From CAZDET01 sp964504335 (GTDB lineage Bacteria > Bacteroidota > Bacteroidia > Chitinophagales > Saprospiraceae), in assembly GCA_964504335.1 (NCBI GenBank), contig CAZDET010000018.1, positions 1 through 64,000 of the forward strand: a stretch of 64,000 bases of DNA. Direction: 5' to 3'. Positions 34,941 through 45,358 of the stretch are shown one piece after another. The notes beneath the pieces are model-generated. The model ran no database searches. It was not told the origin of the DNA and worked only from the letters and a program-made list of their open reading frames with translations. The position numbers and the translations under genes were made by a program. Position 1 is the stretch's first letter. Every line of letters starts with the position of its first letter.

Positions 34941-37900
34941 ATGAGCGACCCACTAGCCCATTATTCGTTTCTTCCTTGGCTTCGGCAGGGCATCGGCACC
35001 CGAATTTCCGATGTAGATGCCAAAGGTGCCCCCACGTCCGGTATGGCCACGGAGCGGGCGGAGCTGGAGGTGGGCCTGACCCTGGAAAGTACCGACGTAA
35101 ACGATGGAACCCCCATCACCAGCGATCTGGATCGGACGGTTAAGATGATTGGCCCTCCGGATATCCTGGCCATTTCGACCAATGCCATCGTCCGTGTAGA
35201 GCCCAAACCGAAGGTGAATAATTACGAGGCAAATGGGCTTCCCTACATCGAATTCTACGAGGAAGACTTCCCCTGGCGGTACTCGCCCGCTGTGGCCGGC
35301 ACCGGTGCCGATGCAGGTAAACTCACTCCCTGGCTGGCACTCATTTGCCTCCGGGATGACGAATTTGAACTAAAGAACAGCCCCGATGGACGCGCTTCAA
35401 TTGTCATTCCGACGGAGAAAATAGACGCTGTTTTCCACGACCCTACCCAACACTGGGCCTGGGCACACGTTCATTTGAATACTGAATTGGAGGCTTCCGA
35501 TCTGAATGGTCGAATGCTGGAAGTTAATTCGGAATTGGAGGCCAATCCCGATTCGGGAGTAGCACGGCTTCTCTGCCCGCGCAAGCTTTTGGTGGAAACC
35601 CAGTATACGGCCTTTCTCATTCCGGCCTTCGAAACCGGTCGCCGGGCGGGGCTGGGGGCCGACTTTTCAGGGGTATTGGCGCAGGAACTATCCTGGGGAA
35701 GCGATCCCGCCGCCAAACCCCGTGGTGCGGAATATCCGGTCTACCACCACTGGACCTTCCGCACTGGCCGGTACGGCGATTTTGAATCGCTGGCCCGAAT
35801 TCTCAAACCAGTGGTCACGGATCCGGAATTGGGCAAGCGCGATATGTTTATCGCCGAAGCCGGCTACGGTCTGGAAGATACTCCGCCCGATTCGACGGTG
35901 CTGGGCCTGGAAGGTGCCCTGAAGCCCCCGGATTTCGTATCGGATGCCTGGACAAATGGCTCGGGCGACGTTGCCTACCGCGAGCATTTGCGCAAGTTGC
36001 TGAATTTGTCGATCGACAACGAAAAACGACAAACAAACGAGCCCGCGGTAGCAGTAGATAGCCTCACGGCTAATCCGTTTTATTCGGCGACCCTGGGCGA
36101 TGATCCCATCGTTACCCCTCCCATTTACGGTCGCTGGCACGGCCTCGTCGATCGCCTGCGCACTGGATTTCCCAGCAATGCCCCCTGGGTAAACGATCTC
36201 AATTTAGATCCGAGGAATCGGGCCACAGCGGGACTGGGAACCACCGTGGTCCAGAAAAATCAGGAAGACTATATGCGCCGGGCCTGGAAGCAGGTCGAGG
36301 AAATTAAGGAGGCCAACAAACGCATTCAGCGCGCGGCCCTTTCCCGTATGATCAGCCATGCTATCTATCGCAAGCACATTCGGTACGCCAACACCGATAT
36401 GGCGGTGCGCCTGACGAGCCCTATGCACCGCTTCGTTACCGATTCCGGCCGCACCGTACAGCACCTGATTTCCCGCAGCTTGATTCCCAATGCTTCAAAG
36501 GGAGGAGCATTTAAAAAGGTTACCCGCCCCGGCAAGAAAAGCATTCGAAAAATGAATGCCGTCGCGATCACAGGCGCCAACACCATCCACCGGACAGTCG
36601 TCCAGAATTTCAACAGCGAAACGGTTAAGGCTGCAAAAGACAAGGAGGCGCCGCCACTCGCCATTGATATCGCCACCGTTTCTTCTGCCATCACGGTTTC
36701 GCTGGCCAACTATCAGGCCAACGATACGGCCATGGCACAGCAGGGAGTGTTTGATGCGTTACTGACGGAAACTTCGTTTTCCGATTTACAAACTTCCGGC
36801 CGAAAGAATCAGCTGAAAGACAAAATCAATGCGAACGACGAACTAAATACCGACGCCAAGCGACTGGCCCGCGATCTGATCGACGGTATCGAATCTTCGG
36901 TAGATGGGGGCACTACCGCCTCCCACAATATCGTGGTACTGGAGGCACCCTTCAAGGCCGTTTTCGGAACGGAGATTACGGCGAAGTCGTACCAGAACAT
37001 CATCATTAGCCGGGATACGGCCGGACAGCCCGGCGTGTTGGGTCGGGCCACGTTGCTACAGGATTTAGGGGCCTACAACGATGCATTCACCGTTTTTAAT
37101 ACCAGTATCATCGGTACCCTGGCGTCCATTCCAAAGGCTGATCCCATTGCCAATATCGGCCAGTTCTCCTCTCGCATTACTGCCTTTTTACAACCCAAGC
37201 AGCAGCTTCTACACCGGGTCGCTAGCGCAATTACCCTCAATGTTTTCGATGAGTTGACCGGCACCTATCAGCGCAGAAATATCGATCGGTTGCGGCCCAT
37301 TATGGCTTATCCCAAATTCGACGATCCGATGTTTCGCAACCTGAAGGAGCTGTCGCAGGAATACATCCTTCCCAACATCGACAAGGTGCCGATCAATTCG
37401 ATCACGCTCCTGGAAACCAACCAGGCATTTATCGAGGCCTACATGGCGGGGCTGAATCACGAAATGTCGCGCGAGCTCCTCTGGCGCGAATTCCCTACCG
37501 ACCAGCGGGGAAGCTACTTTCGACAGTTTTGGGATATCAGCGACAACATTTTTGAAACCAACCGGGAGCGCAAGTACGATATTAAAAAAATGCACACCTG
37601 GGACGATGAGCTCGGCAAGCATACACCCCGGGTTATCACCAACCCTTCCGGTAGCCGCTATCTGGTACTCCTGATCCGCGGGGAACTGCTCAAAAAGTAT
37701 CCCAATACCCAGGTGTATGCCCAGCAGGCAGAATTTAAGAATACTAGTAACCCCAGTGCACCCCGTCGGCTTTCCGACGATGCAGTGGAGGCGAATATTA
37801 AGTTGCCGGTGTTCATGGCGGAATTGGACCCCGATATTTATCTCTTCGGATTCGACTTGGATATCGATGAAGCCAAGGGGGACAGCAGCGATGCTTCCAA

Positions 37901-38225
37901 GCCAGGTTGGTTCTTCGTGCTGCGCGAACGTCCGGGCCAGATTCGCTTCGGCCTCGATGACTGGACACCCGTAAACCCCGATGACCCCGTATTGCCCACC
38001 GGCGATCCTACCGACTGGAACGACCTTTCCTGGGAGCATCTGGTCGAATCGAAAGAAGCCCTTGAGGCCTATCAAATTGATGCACAGCATAGTTTCGCCG
38101 CCAGTTCGGGAAGTGCGAATACCCCGAGGGCCACCTGGGGTAAAAACGCGGCAGACATGGCCTACATACTTTACCAAAATCCAGTGTTATTTGCCCGGCA
38201 TGCTCAGGAAATGCTGCCCGATTAA
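34941..38225 (+). CDS. Large protein of unknown function
   Basis: A 1094-residue soluble protein with no signal peptide. I recognise no named family. Conserved-looking landmarks are HYSFLPWLRQGIGTRI at the N-terminus, EEDFPWRYSPA about 110, PPIYGRWHGLVDRL about 390, and DLNLDPRNRATAGLGTTVVQ about 415-435. A helical stretch follows (MRRAWKQVEEIKEANKRIQR), and a region about 760-880 contains YILPNIDKVPINSITLLETN. Cysteines are few. From memory similar landmarks occur in giant uncharacterised proteins of other phyla, but I cannot check. It starts 26 bases after the preceding gene and precedes the 2372-residue gene by 11 bases, so it is part of one transcript and probably one complex. Confidence 0.65.
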   Translation: MSDPLAHYSFLPWLRQGIGTRISDVDAKGAPTSGMATERAELEVGLTLESTDVNDGTPITSDLDRTVKMIGPPDILAISTNAIVRVEPKPKVNNYEANGLPYIEFYEEDFPWRYSPAVAGTGADAGKLTPWLALICLRDDEFELKNSPDGRASIVIPTEKIDAVFHDPTQHWAWAHVHLNTELEASDLNGRMLEVNSELEANPDSGVARLLCPRKLLVETQYTAFLIPAFETGRRAGLGADFSGVLAQELSWGSDPAAKPRGAEYPVYHHWTFRTGRYGDFESLARILKPVVTDPELGKRDMFIAEAGYGLEDTPPDSTVLGLEGALKPPDFVSDAWTNGSGDVAYREHLRKLLNLSIDNEKRQTNEPAVAVDSLTANPFYSATLGDDPIVTPPIYGRWHGLVDRLRTGFPSNAPWVNDLNLDPRNRATAGLGTTVVQKNQEDYMRRAWKQVEEIKEANKRIQRAALSRMISHAIYRKHIRYANTDMAVRLTSPMHRFVTDSGRTVQHLISRSLIPNASKGGAFKKVTRPGKKSIRKMNAVAITGANTIHRTVVQNFNSETVKAAKDKEAPPLAIDIATVSSAITVSLANYQANDTAMAQQGVFDALLTETSFSDLQTSGRKNQLKDKINANDELNTDAKRLARDLIDGIESSVDGGTTASHNIVVLEAPFKAVFGTEITAKSYQNIIISRDTAGQPGVLGRATLLQDLGAYNDAFTVFNTSIIGTLASIPKADPIANIGQFSSRITAFLQPKQQLLHRVASAITLNVFDELTGTYQRRNIDRLRPIMAYPKFDDPMFRNLKELSQEYILPNIDKVPINSITLLETNQAFIEAYMAGLNHEMSRELLWREFPTDQRGSYFRQFWDISDNIFETNRERKYDIKKMHTWDDELGKHTPRVITNPSGSRYLVLLIRGELLKKYPNTQVYAQQAEFKNTSNPSAPRRLSDDAVEANIKLPVFMAELDPDIYLFGFDLDIDEAKGDSSDASKPGWFFVLRERPGQIRFGLDDWTPVNPDDPVLPTGDPTDWNDLSWEHLVESKEALEAYQIDAQHSFAASSGSANTPRATWGKNAADMAYILYQNPVLFARHAQEMLPD

Positions 38226-38236
38226 ACGCAAAACCC

Positions 38237-41200
38237 ATGATCACCGCTACAGATTTTACCGATCCCCGGATTAATTCGATCCGCAGTAATGTGGGCAGGA
38301 AGGACGACGGCATTCCGTTTTTGCTCCTGCCCGTCAAGGTCGAAACGCGTTTCATGCGCGTGGATCGCCCGGCTGGCTTGGAGCGTGGTGGCTTTGTGAG
38401 CGCCCTGGGCAGCCTCTATGCCATCAACGACGAGCAGCAGTACGAGCCGGGCAAACTCCCTGAGCACGAGGTGCTAGGAAAAGTACGCAATGCTGGCACC
38501 AAAGTGGCCGCGCTAACATCCGAGCTGGAAGCACTCGACCCATTGCCCGATACCGATCAGGAACAACTCCGGAAAAAAGCGAAACAGATCGAGCAGGACG
38601 GCACCAAATTAGATGCGAAGCTCAGCCGCGTTCCCTGGACGGATACCGCACAGCGCAAAGCACTTAAGGAACTGCGCAACGAACTTCATTTTCAAATAGC
38701 TCGTCTCCAAGGAGCCGTCGATCAACTGAATACAGTCCCCGTGGAGGAGCCTTCCAGTATCGCTCCATTGTTGGATTGCCTGGAGGCGGTTAACTCAGGG
38801 CTGGTACACGTTTGCGAATCAGATCCCAGCGCCTCAGATCGGCAGTCGAAACGCGCGCTGCACAGCTATCTCGATGGGCAATTGGTGGATATCGATCGGG
38901 CGATTGCTCTTGCCAAAAAAGAATTGAATAAGAACCCGGAATCCAGTCCGGCCCAACTGGCGAAGTTGGATCAATTACGCGACCGCCCGGATGCTATTTA
39001 CAAGGAGGCCGTTGCCAACGTTCGAAAATTAAAATCCAACTACAAAAAGGCAACTTATCTGGAGGCGCTGAAGGCACGCAGGGAAGCGATTAGTGGTCTT
39101 TACCAAGAGATCGAAAATCGATTCAAGCCAAAGCTGGAAATGCAACTTCGCCTGGAGCGGATTCCGGCAAAAGATCTCTTTTGCCGAATTACGGAGCTGC
39201 GCTATCAAATCCGAAGCGAAAACCGCCGCTCCATGAAACGGTTTGCCGACCGGCAATCCAGCGCTCAGCGCCTGCTAAAACAGCTGGAGCAACTCAAAGG
39301 CGACATCCATAAAGTGATTCAGGGCGGCCGACCAGAACTGGACGCCATTGGCCAGGTATGGGATGGCATAGAAAAGGATCTGCGGCAGTACCTCCAACGC
39401 TTGGTGGCCTTCAAGGGAACGGAGGCCGAGAAACAAGCACTTGACCAACTTGCGCTACAATTGACCTCCCTTTTTGATCGGGATCTGGCGGGACTCAAAT
39501 CGGCCAATAAAAGCAACTTTGCGGAACTCAATAACACCACCCTTGAAAAAAGCGCCATCGCTTTTAGCCAGTGCATGAAGCAACTGCAGGAAATAGAATC
39601 AAAAGTAGCCGAGCACTCCGGTAAATCGGCCAGCCGTTCCCTGAACAATGCCGTAAAGCAGCTTATCGACTTTCGCGCCTCCTTCGAGGAAGCCACTGAA
39701 CAATTACACGTATTGCCCGCTTCGGCCCTCACGGAGCTCCACGAGGCAGCTGACCGGGTAGCGACCCAGGTAGATCGGGCAGTTGCCGCGGATGAACAAG
39801 TGTCGACGCGGTCGATGAGTCGCAGTACCAGCAACCATGCTAAAGAAGCGGCGGAAGCGGTACGGGCTCTGACGGGTGCCGTATTCAGCGATACTCCCGA
39901 CCGGCCGGAGCGCCTAGCCGAATCGCCGCGCAATGCCCTGGTATTTGCCCGCAATACTGCCGCAAGTGACGAACTGTGGGTGCGCATTTATCCCGATGAT
40001 ATTGCCGTTCACAGCCACGAAGCTGCGCTCACGGCGGATGAAGTGGCTGCCGGGAAGGCCTATTGGTACGAAATATGGGCGGCCAACGACGATTACGAAA
40101 TCAAACTTGCCGCTTGGCGGGCCATAAGTACGGCCTACGGTTCGCAGCGGGCAGCGTGGATTGTCCGCAGCCTGGAGCCGGCTCCTGAGGAAGTAGAAGC
40201 TGCCCAAAATCGATTTAAAAAGTATTCCCGCAACACCGTACGCGCAACTGCACATCTACAGGAACTCGTAGAACTCCTCAGTGCCGATATTCCAAGCACT
40301 GAGCTCATCGAGACTGTCGGTACGGCTTATCCGGTTCTGGAAAAAGCCAATCGGACCCTCGACCGGGTGAAACGCGATCACTTGCATTTGCTGCAACGTA
40401 CGCAAAACCTGTTGATCAAATTACAATCGCTGGTCGGTAAGCTCGTCCAACGCATAAACGAAGAACTAATCCCTGCGAGGCGGGTAACGGAAGCGCAAAT
40501 GGCCACCGTACGTGCCTTCATCTCTACATTTACCGCCACCGCACGCCACTTCACGACTATTGAAAAAGTGGCCTCGAAGGAAGTGATTCGACAGGAAGTG
40601 GAGGAAGATCTTTTCCCCGAAGTATCGCTCAAAGACGAAAGCTGGACGGAGGCTCCGCACTCCAGGGTGATGCCCGATCGCTTTGCGGTACTTACCATGC
40701 GCGGGGAGCAGTTTATCCACATTGCCGTAGGCAACCCACTGCCTGCAGATCGACTCGTGGTAGGGCTCGACCCTGCCACTTTTGACACCGACACCTTCGA
40801 ATACGACGAAGACGGTAACCTTATCGTTGATCCGTCTATCGAATGGCTAACCGATTTCGAAGCTGCCAGGCAGATCGGAATGGCGCTTACCATCCCGATA
40901 GACGAAGAAGATGTCAACCAGGGATTCGACCGGGTATTAGTCCTCGGAATCAAGGATACGACCGAAGCGGAGGGGCAGGCCTTGATCGAACAACTCATTG
41001 AAAATCACCATTACCTCCCGGAGGGTGCCTCTTTTTTACCCATCGGCACGCCCACGAATAATACAGAAGTTGGGAAATCGGGCTATCGCACCTTCGAGGA
41101 GGATGCGGCCGGAAGTTTTGCCGTTGAACGCAACAACGAGGAGCCCGTCAGCCAGGCCCTCGACCCTGAGTTTCCTACGAATGCAGAGCGTCTGGCAAGC

Positions 41201-44200
41201 GGATTGGGTATTCAGACAGGCGTTTTTCTCCAACTGGACCATCAGGGGCGCACCGAGATATCGGAAGCACTCACGCTGAATAAAGCCCTTTTTCACGGAA
41301 CGATCGGCAATTACATGGAGGAAGGGCTGGATCAGTTATTTACCCTCGACAACATCAACTTCACCAAAGAATTCTTCACCAATTTTGTGAGCGCCCGAGG
41401 GTTCCTTCCATCACTGCGGATCGGAACGCAGCCCTATGGCATTTTGCCTACTACGGCCTTTTCCGAGTTCAACGCAACAGCCAACGATAGTTCCCTACCC
41501 GTTTTGATGCCGGCGGATTTTGACCATCCTGCCGTCATTGCAGACGATTTGAGAACGCGCTACGATATCCGCTTGCGCCGCCTGCTCGATCAACTCGACC
41601 GGCAATGGACGACCATTCGGGAAGCCAAGGTGCCTTATTCCGGGAATACCAATCCGGCGGATCCACAGGGCCATTTCATGGAGATGCTAGGGCTGCAAGC
41701 TACTTCAGAAGAGCACTATTATCGCTACGGGCTCAACGTAGCCGCCCGCAAGGCCGCTGATGAGGCTGGCGGATTCAGTATCAGTTTTGGTACCGACGAT
41801 CCCTGGGGGCCAAACAATGCGGCAAATACTTTCCGCATGCGAATGCTCGACGGCTATTATTATAATTCCGACAAATTTGCCGACGAACGAGAGGGATTGA
41901 GCCCACTGGAGGCATTTACCCAGCGCTTTACGCGCATTACCGAGCAGTTTACCAACGCTCGCGTTTTTGCCACCCGCCACCTACGAGACCAGTCCCAGTT
42001 GCTCGGCCAACTCATCGATAGTCGCGAGCTGGCAGGAGCTGTCGTGGCCAGTGCGAATCCGTTTTCCGGTACGCCCGAAGAGCGGGCAGCCGCCCAGGCT
42101 GAACTGCAAAACTACATCGATTGGCTTATCAGTGAAAACCCCTGGGAAATTCACGCTCAAAACCGCTTTGCAGAGGTGGTCGAAGGTGCACTTATCGAAG
42201 GCTTGCCCTCCAAATCACTGCTGTTTCTATTGCTCCGACATTCCATTCTTTCCGCCTATGCCGATGCCATCTTGAAGGTGCTCGAGCGCGAAGGACTAAC
42301 GGATCAGGTCACGCGCAAAAAGCTAGGCCAGCCCGGCCATTTTTACAATCGCTTTGCGGGGGGCTACAACTACGTGACAAAATGGTCGTACCTCTTCAGT
42401 CGCATCGATCGCCTCGACGGGCTGATGGGATTCAAGATGGATACCAACAACGCATTCTATGCCTATATGAATGGCCAGTCGGGTTCTAACGGATACCTGA
42501 ACCGCTACCTTTCCCCAAGCAGCCCGTCGGTATTTCAGGGGTACTCGAATCGAAATCAGCACCAGAGTATAGTCATGGAGCTGGATGATACCAGAGAGGC
42601 GATCGGCCGGCTCAAAGATATACCCACCGCCCATCTCAATCAGTTGCTTCAGGAACACATCGACCTATGCACCTACCGGCTCGATGCCTGGCGGCTGGGT
42701 ATGGTCAACAAACGCCTGCAGGCTCAACGGGCCGCTCAGCCAACGGGCATTTTCCTCGGAGCCTACGGATTTGTGGAAGACTTGAAGAAAGGGGATTCCC
42801 TTGTGCCCTTACCGAGGCGCGACCTGCCCGATGGGCTCTGGAAACGCGGGGACGATCCCATCTATCCGGGTGGCGATAACGAAGTCTTCATTCACACGCC
42901 GTCTCTGAATCACGCCATAACGGCCGCAATCTTAAAGGCCGGCTTTGATGCAAATAAAGATACGGCGGAGATCGACAATCCGCTAGCCGTCAACCTCTCT
43001 TCCGCGAGGGTCCGGATGGCGCTCCAGTTGCTCAGCGGCATTCGCGCGGGGCAGGATGCCGCCGCCATGCTCGGCTACCAATTCGAGCGGGGGCTCCACG
43101 AACGCTATCTCCACATTCCGCTGGAATTGGACCAATACATTTACGACTTCCGCGACGAATTTCCCTTGGCTGAACCCGTGGATGCCAGCCTGACCCTTGG
43201 CGAAGCAACCGTGACGAACGTAGTAAACGGCATGGAGCTGCTGGAAACCGCACAGGATTTCATTGAAGATACCGGTGGCCCGCCCAACCCGGGCGACAGC
43301 TTGTACCAGAGCCTGAAGGCCCGCGAAGCCGCCTGGTGGAGCCATATCGGAAATGCCAACCTCAGTGCCGCCAGTGCCGCCAAGCGCGACGCCATGCTGC
43401 AGGAAATCGACCGAATGGCGGATGCCTTCGATGCGCTGGGCGATCTTTGTATCTCAGAAAGTGTCTACCAGGTCGTGCAGGGCAACCACATTCGGGCATC
43501 CGCCATCATGGAGAAGCTGGCCAAGGGCGACGTGCCCAACGATATCAGCATTGCGGATACGCCCCGGACCGGGACAGTACTGACTCAGAAGGTAGCGCTG
43601 TTCGTGGAAGCAATTCGGGATATTGATCAGGCACTTACCGATTCCGGTGCCCAGAGCCTGCCCCTAGAGGATAGTGCGCTGGAAACAGCGGTATCGGCTG
43701 CCGGGGCCCGACCAGCTGGCTGGAACGGTCCCTTTACGCCCCGCGCCCTGGCCGATCCAAGCCTGAATAAATGGGCCGGCCAGATGATTGGCGACCCCGC
43801 CCGCGTTCAGTGTCAGGTACAGTATACCATCGGTGATATCCAGCAGACCCTCACGGTAAGTCTTGCCGATTTGGCGATTCAGCCCCTGGATGTGCTGCAG
43901 CTGTTCGGTACCGGCCCGCTCGACGGTGGAGCAGAGTTGAACGCCAGGATTGGCTACTACACCAAGCAACAACTGACACTACCCGTCGACTTTGAAGGAA
44001 CTGCCGATGAGGCGGAACTGACGATTCTCTATACCAAGCGCCACCCGGACTGGACGCCCGATGTGACCTCCTTTTACGAAAAAGCTGCCTACATCCAGGC
44101 ACTACGGACCTTACTCACTAACAGTGGGGTGTTGGCCGCCGATCACCTGCTCATTCCAGGCGAGGAGGAGGTGTCTCCCGAATTGGTCCGCAACCAAGAT

Positions 44201-45355
44201 GTAGGCGAGGCGCTGGTTCGCATCACTAATTTATTCGTCCGGTTACAGCTGATGGAGAACGACTGGAACGCCTTCCTGACTAATGAAGTGGCACTGGACG
44301 AAATTGACGAGCATTCCTTTGCCGATTCGCAGATTGATGCCTTGCGGAATTTGCTGGTTCGTTCAGCGGCCTTCGGTATTCCCGGAGCGGTACCCGACAA
44401 TCAATTTGGCTATGGGGATGCGGTCGGATCGGAGTTAATGAACGCTGCTGCCGGAGTAACGAAAGCCGTTTCCGGCCGACTCAAGCAGGCTGCCAAGGAA
44501 CTGGCTGTGGCGGAGGATGAGACGAAAACCAACGAGGCTCGCATTGCGGCTATCCGGGAGGCAAGTAAACGGATATTGGGGAAAGCCTTTGTGTTTCTGC
44601 CGCAATTCTACCTGCGCAATGCCGCGGCGCTTTCTGAACAACTCACCTTGCCAACCGAAAAGGGTTTGTTGCGCAGCGCCTCTTCTTCTCTTATCCTGGA
44701 AGAATGGGCGCAAGGGCTATCCAGGGTGCGCGAGCGGATGGCCGTATTGGATACGATTGAAATGTGGGCGGAGGCCTTTGGGGCAGCCCTTCCGGACCGG
44801 AAGCCGGTTCAGTTTCCATTTTCCCTGGATGAAAGCGGCACGGCCATCGATCATTGGCTCGGCATGGAGCTACCTCCGGATTACCAGTCGGAAGAAGACA
44901 AGCTGTCCGTAGTGCTCATGAATACCTCTCAACTTACGGTTGCCCCTGAAGCTCCGAAGACCGCACTGCTGCTGGACGAATGGGTGGAGATCATACCAAG
45001 TAAGGAAGAGACCACAGGCGTTACGTTTAATTACGATCAGCCGGATGCCAAGCCTCCCAACAATCTCCTGCTGGCCGTTACCCCCCGTATCTCCGGCACC
45101 TGGCGCTGGGATGATTTGGTGCACACCCTTGTAGATACCCTCGAATTGGCGAAGAACCGGGCGGTAGAACCCGAGCATCTTGACGATACTGTATTCGGAC
45201 AAATCCTTCCCGGAATTATGATGGAAATCGTACCGCCCCAACTGCTTCCCGAAGACGGCGAAGATTCCGGCGATGCCCAGGATAATCCACTGGGCCTACA
45301 AGTGGTTACCGACTTTGGAGTAGTGAATGATACATACGAACCCGAAGAATCCTAA
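38237..45355 (+). CDS. 2372-residue giant protein of unknown function
   Basis: The largest protein of the window. The N-terminus has FLLLPVKVETRFM (about 28-40). Residues about 65-540 are charged and strongly helical with heptad-like runs, probably long coiled coils (LAKKELNKNPESSPAQLAKL, MKQLQEIESKVAEHSGKSAS). A second helical stretch covers about 640-790. The remaining two thirds look globular, with ARGFLPSLRIGTQPYGILPT around 1055-1075 and SYLFSRIDRLDGLMGFKMDT about 1380. A short acidic tail closes it (LLPEDGEDSGDAQDN). No signal peptide, membrane helix, nucleotide-binding loop or protease motif seen. It is a likely scaffold of the system; the next gene begins three bases after its stop. 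Confidence 0.68.
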   Translation: MITATDFTDPRINSIRSNVGRKDDGIPFLLLPVKVETRFMRVDRPAGLERGGFVSALGSLYAINDEQQYEPGKLPEHEVLGKVRNAGTKVAALTSELEALDPLPDTDQEQLRKKAKQIEQDGTKLDAKLSRVPWTDTAQRKALKELRNELHFQIARLQGAVDQLNTVPVEEPSSIAPLLDCLEAVNSGLVHVCESDPSASDRQSKRALHSYLDGQLVDIDRAIALAKKELNKNPESSPAQLAKLDQLRDRPDAIYKEAVANVRKLKSNYKKATYLEALKARREAISGLYQEIENRFKPKLEMQLRLERIPAKDLFCRITELRYQIRSENRRSMKRFADRQSSAQRLLKQLEQLKGDIHKVIQGGRPELDAIGQVWDGIEKDLRQYLQRLVAFKGTEAEKQALDQLALQLTSLFDRDLAGLKSANKSNFAELNNTTLEKSAIAFSQCMKQLQEIESKVAEHSGKSASRSLNNAVKQLIDFRASFEEATEQLHVLPASALTELHEAADRVATQVDRAVAADEQVSTRSMSRSTSNHAKEAAEAVRALTGAVFSDTPDRPERLAESPRNALVFARNTAASDELWVRIYPDDIAVHSHEAALTADEVAAGKAYWYEIWAANDDYEIKLAAWRAISTAYGSQRAAWIVRSLEPAPEEVEAAQNRFKKYSRNTVRATAHLQELVELLSADIPSTELIETVGTAYPVLEKANRTLDRVKRDHLHLLQRTQNLLIKLQSLVGKLVQRINEELIPARRVTEAQMATVRAFISTFTATARHFTTIEKVASKEVIRQEVEEDLFPEVSLKDESWTEAPHSRVMPDRFAVLTMRGEQFIHIAVGNPLPADRLVVGLDPATFDTDTFEYDEDGNLIVDPSIEWLTDFEAARQIGMALTIPIDEEDVNQGFDRVLVLGIKDTTEAEGQALIEQLIENHHYLPEGASFLPIGTPTNNTEVGKSGYRTFEEDAAGSFAVERNNEEPVSQALDPEFPTNAERLASGLGIQTGVFLQLDHQGRTEISEALTLNKALFHGTIGNYMEEGLDQLFTLDNINFTKEFFTNFVSARGFLPSLRIGTQPYGILPTTAFSEFNATANDSSLPVLMPADFDHPAVIADDLRTRYDIRLRRLLDQLDRQWTTIREAKVPYSGNTNPADPQGHFMEMLGLQATSEEHYYRYGLNVAARKAADEAGGFSISFGTDDPWGPNNAANTFRMRMLDGYYYNSDKFADEREGLSPLEAFTQRFTRITEQFTNARVFATRHLRDQSQLLGQLIDSRELAGAVVASANPFSGTPEERAAAQAELQNYIDWLISENPWEIHAQNRFAEVVEGALIEGLPSKSLLFLLLRHSILSAYADAILKVLEREGLTDQVTRKKLGQPGHFYNRFAGGYNYVTKWSYLFSRIDRLDGLMGFKMDTNNAFYAYMNGQSGSNGYLNRYLSPSSPSVFQGYSNRNQHQSIVMELDDTREAIGRLKDIPTAHLNQLLQEHIDLCTYRLDAWRLGMVNKRLQAQRAAQPTGIFLGAYGFVEDLKKGDSLVPLPRRDLPDGLWKRGDDPIYPGGDNEVFIHTPSLNHAITAAILKAGFDANKDTAEIDNPLAVNLSSARVRMALQLLSGIRAGQDAAAMLGYQFERGLHERYLHIPLELDQYIYDFRDEFPLAEPVDASLTLGEATVTNVVNGMELLETAQDFIEDTGGPPNPGDSLYQSLKAREAAWWSHIGNANLSAASAAKRDAMLQEIDRMADAFDALGDLCISESVYQVVQGNHIRASAIMEKLAKGDVPNDISIADTPRTGTVLTQKVALFVEAIRDIDQALTDSGAQSLPLEDSALETAVSAAGARPAGWNGPFTPRALADPSLNKWAGQMIGDPARVQCQVQYTIGDIQQTLTVSLADLAIQPLDVLQLFGTGPLDGGAELNARIGYYTKQQLTLPVDFEGTADEAELTILYTKRHPDWTPDVTSFYEKAAYIQALRTLLTNSGVLAADHLLIPGEEEVSPELVRNQDVGEALVRITNLFVRLQLMENDWNAFLTNEVALDEIDEHSFADSQIDALRNLLVRSAAFGIPGAVPDNQFGYGDAVGSELMNAAAGVTKAVSGRLKQAAKELAVAEDETKTNEARIAAIREASKRILGKAFVFLPQFYLRNAAALSEQLTLPTEKGLLRSASSSLILEEWAQGLSRVRERMAVLDTIEMWAEAFGAALPDRKPVQFPFSLDESGTAIDHWLGMELPPDYQSEEDKLSVVLMNTSQLTVAPEAPKTALLLDEWVEIIPSKEETTGVTFNYDQPDAKPPNNLLLAVTPRISGTWRWDDLVHTLVDTLELAKNRAVEPEHLDDTVFGQILPGIMMEIVPPQLLPEDGEDSGDAQDNPLGLQVVTDFGVVNDTYEPEES

Positions 45356-45358
45356 ATC

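Noticed and set aside
37209..38177. 322-residue leftward reading frame
   Set aside because: Antisense to the 1094-residue gene. No recognisable domain and no operon context.
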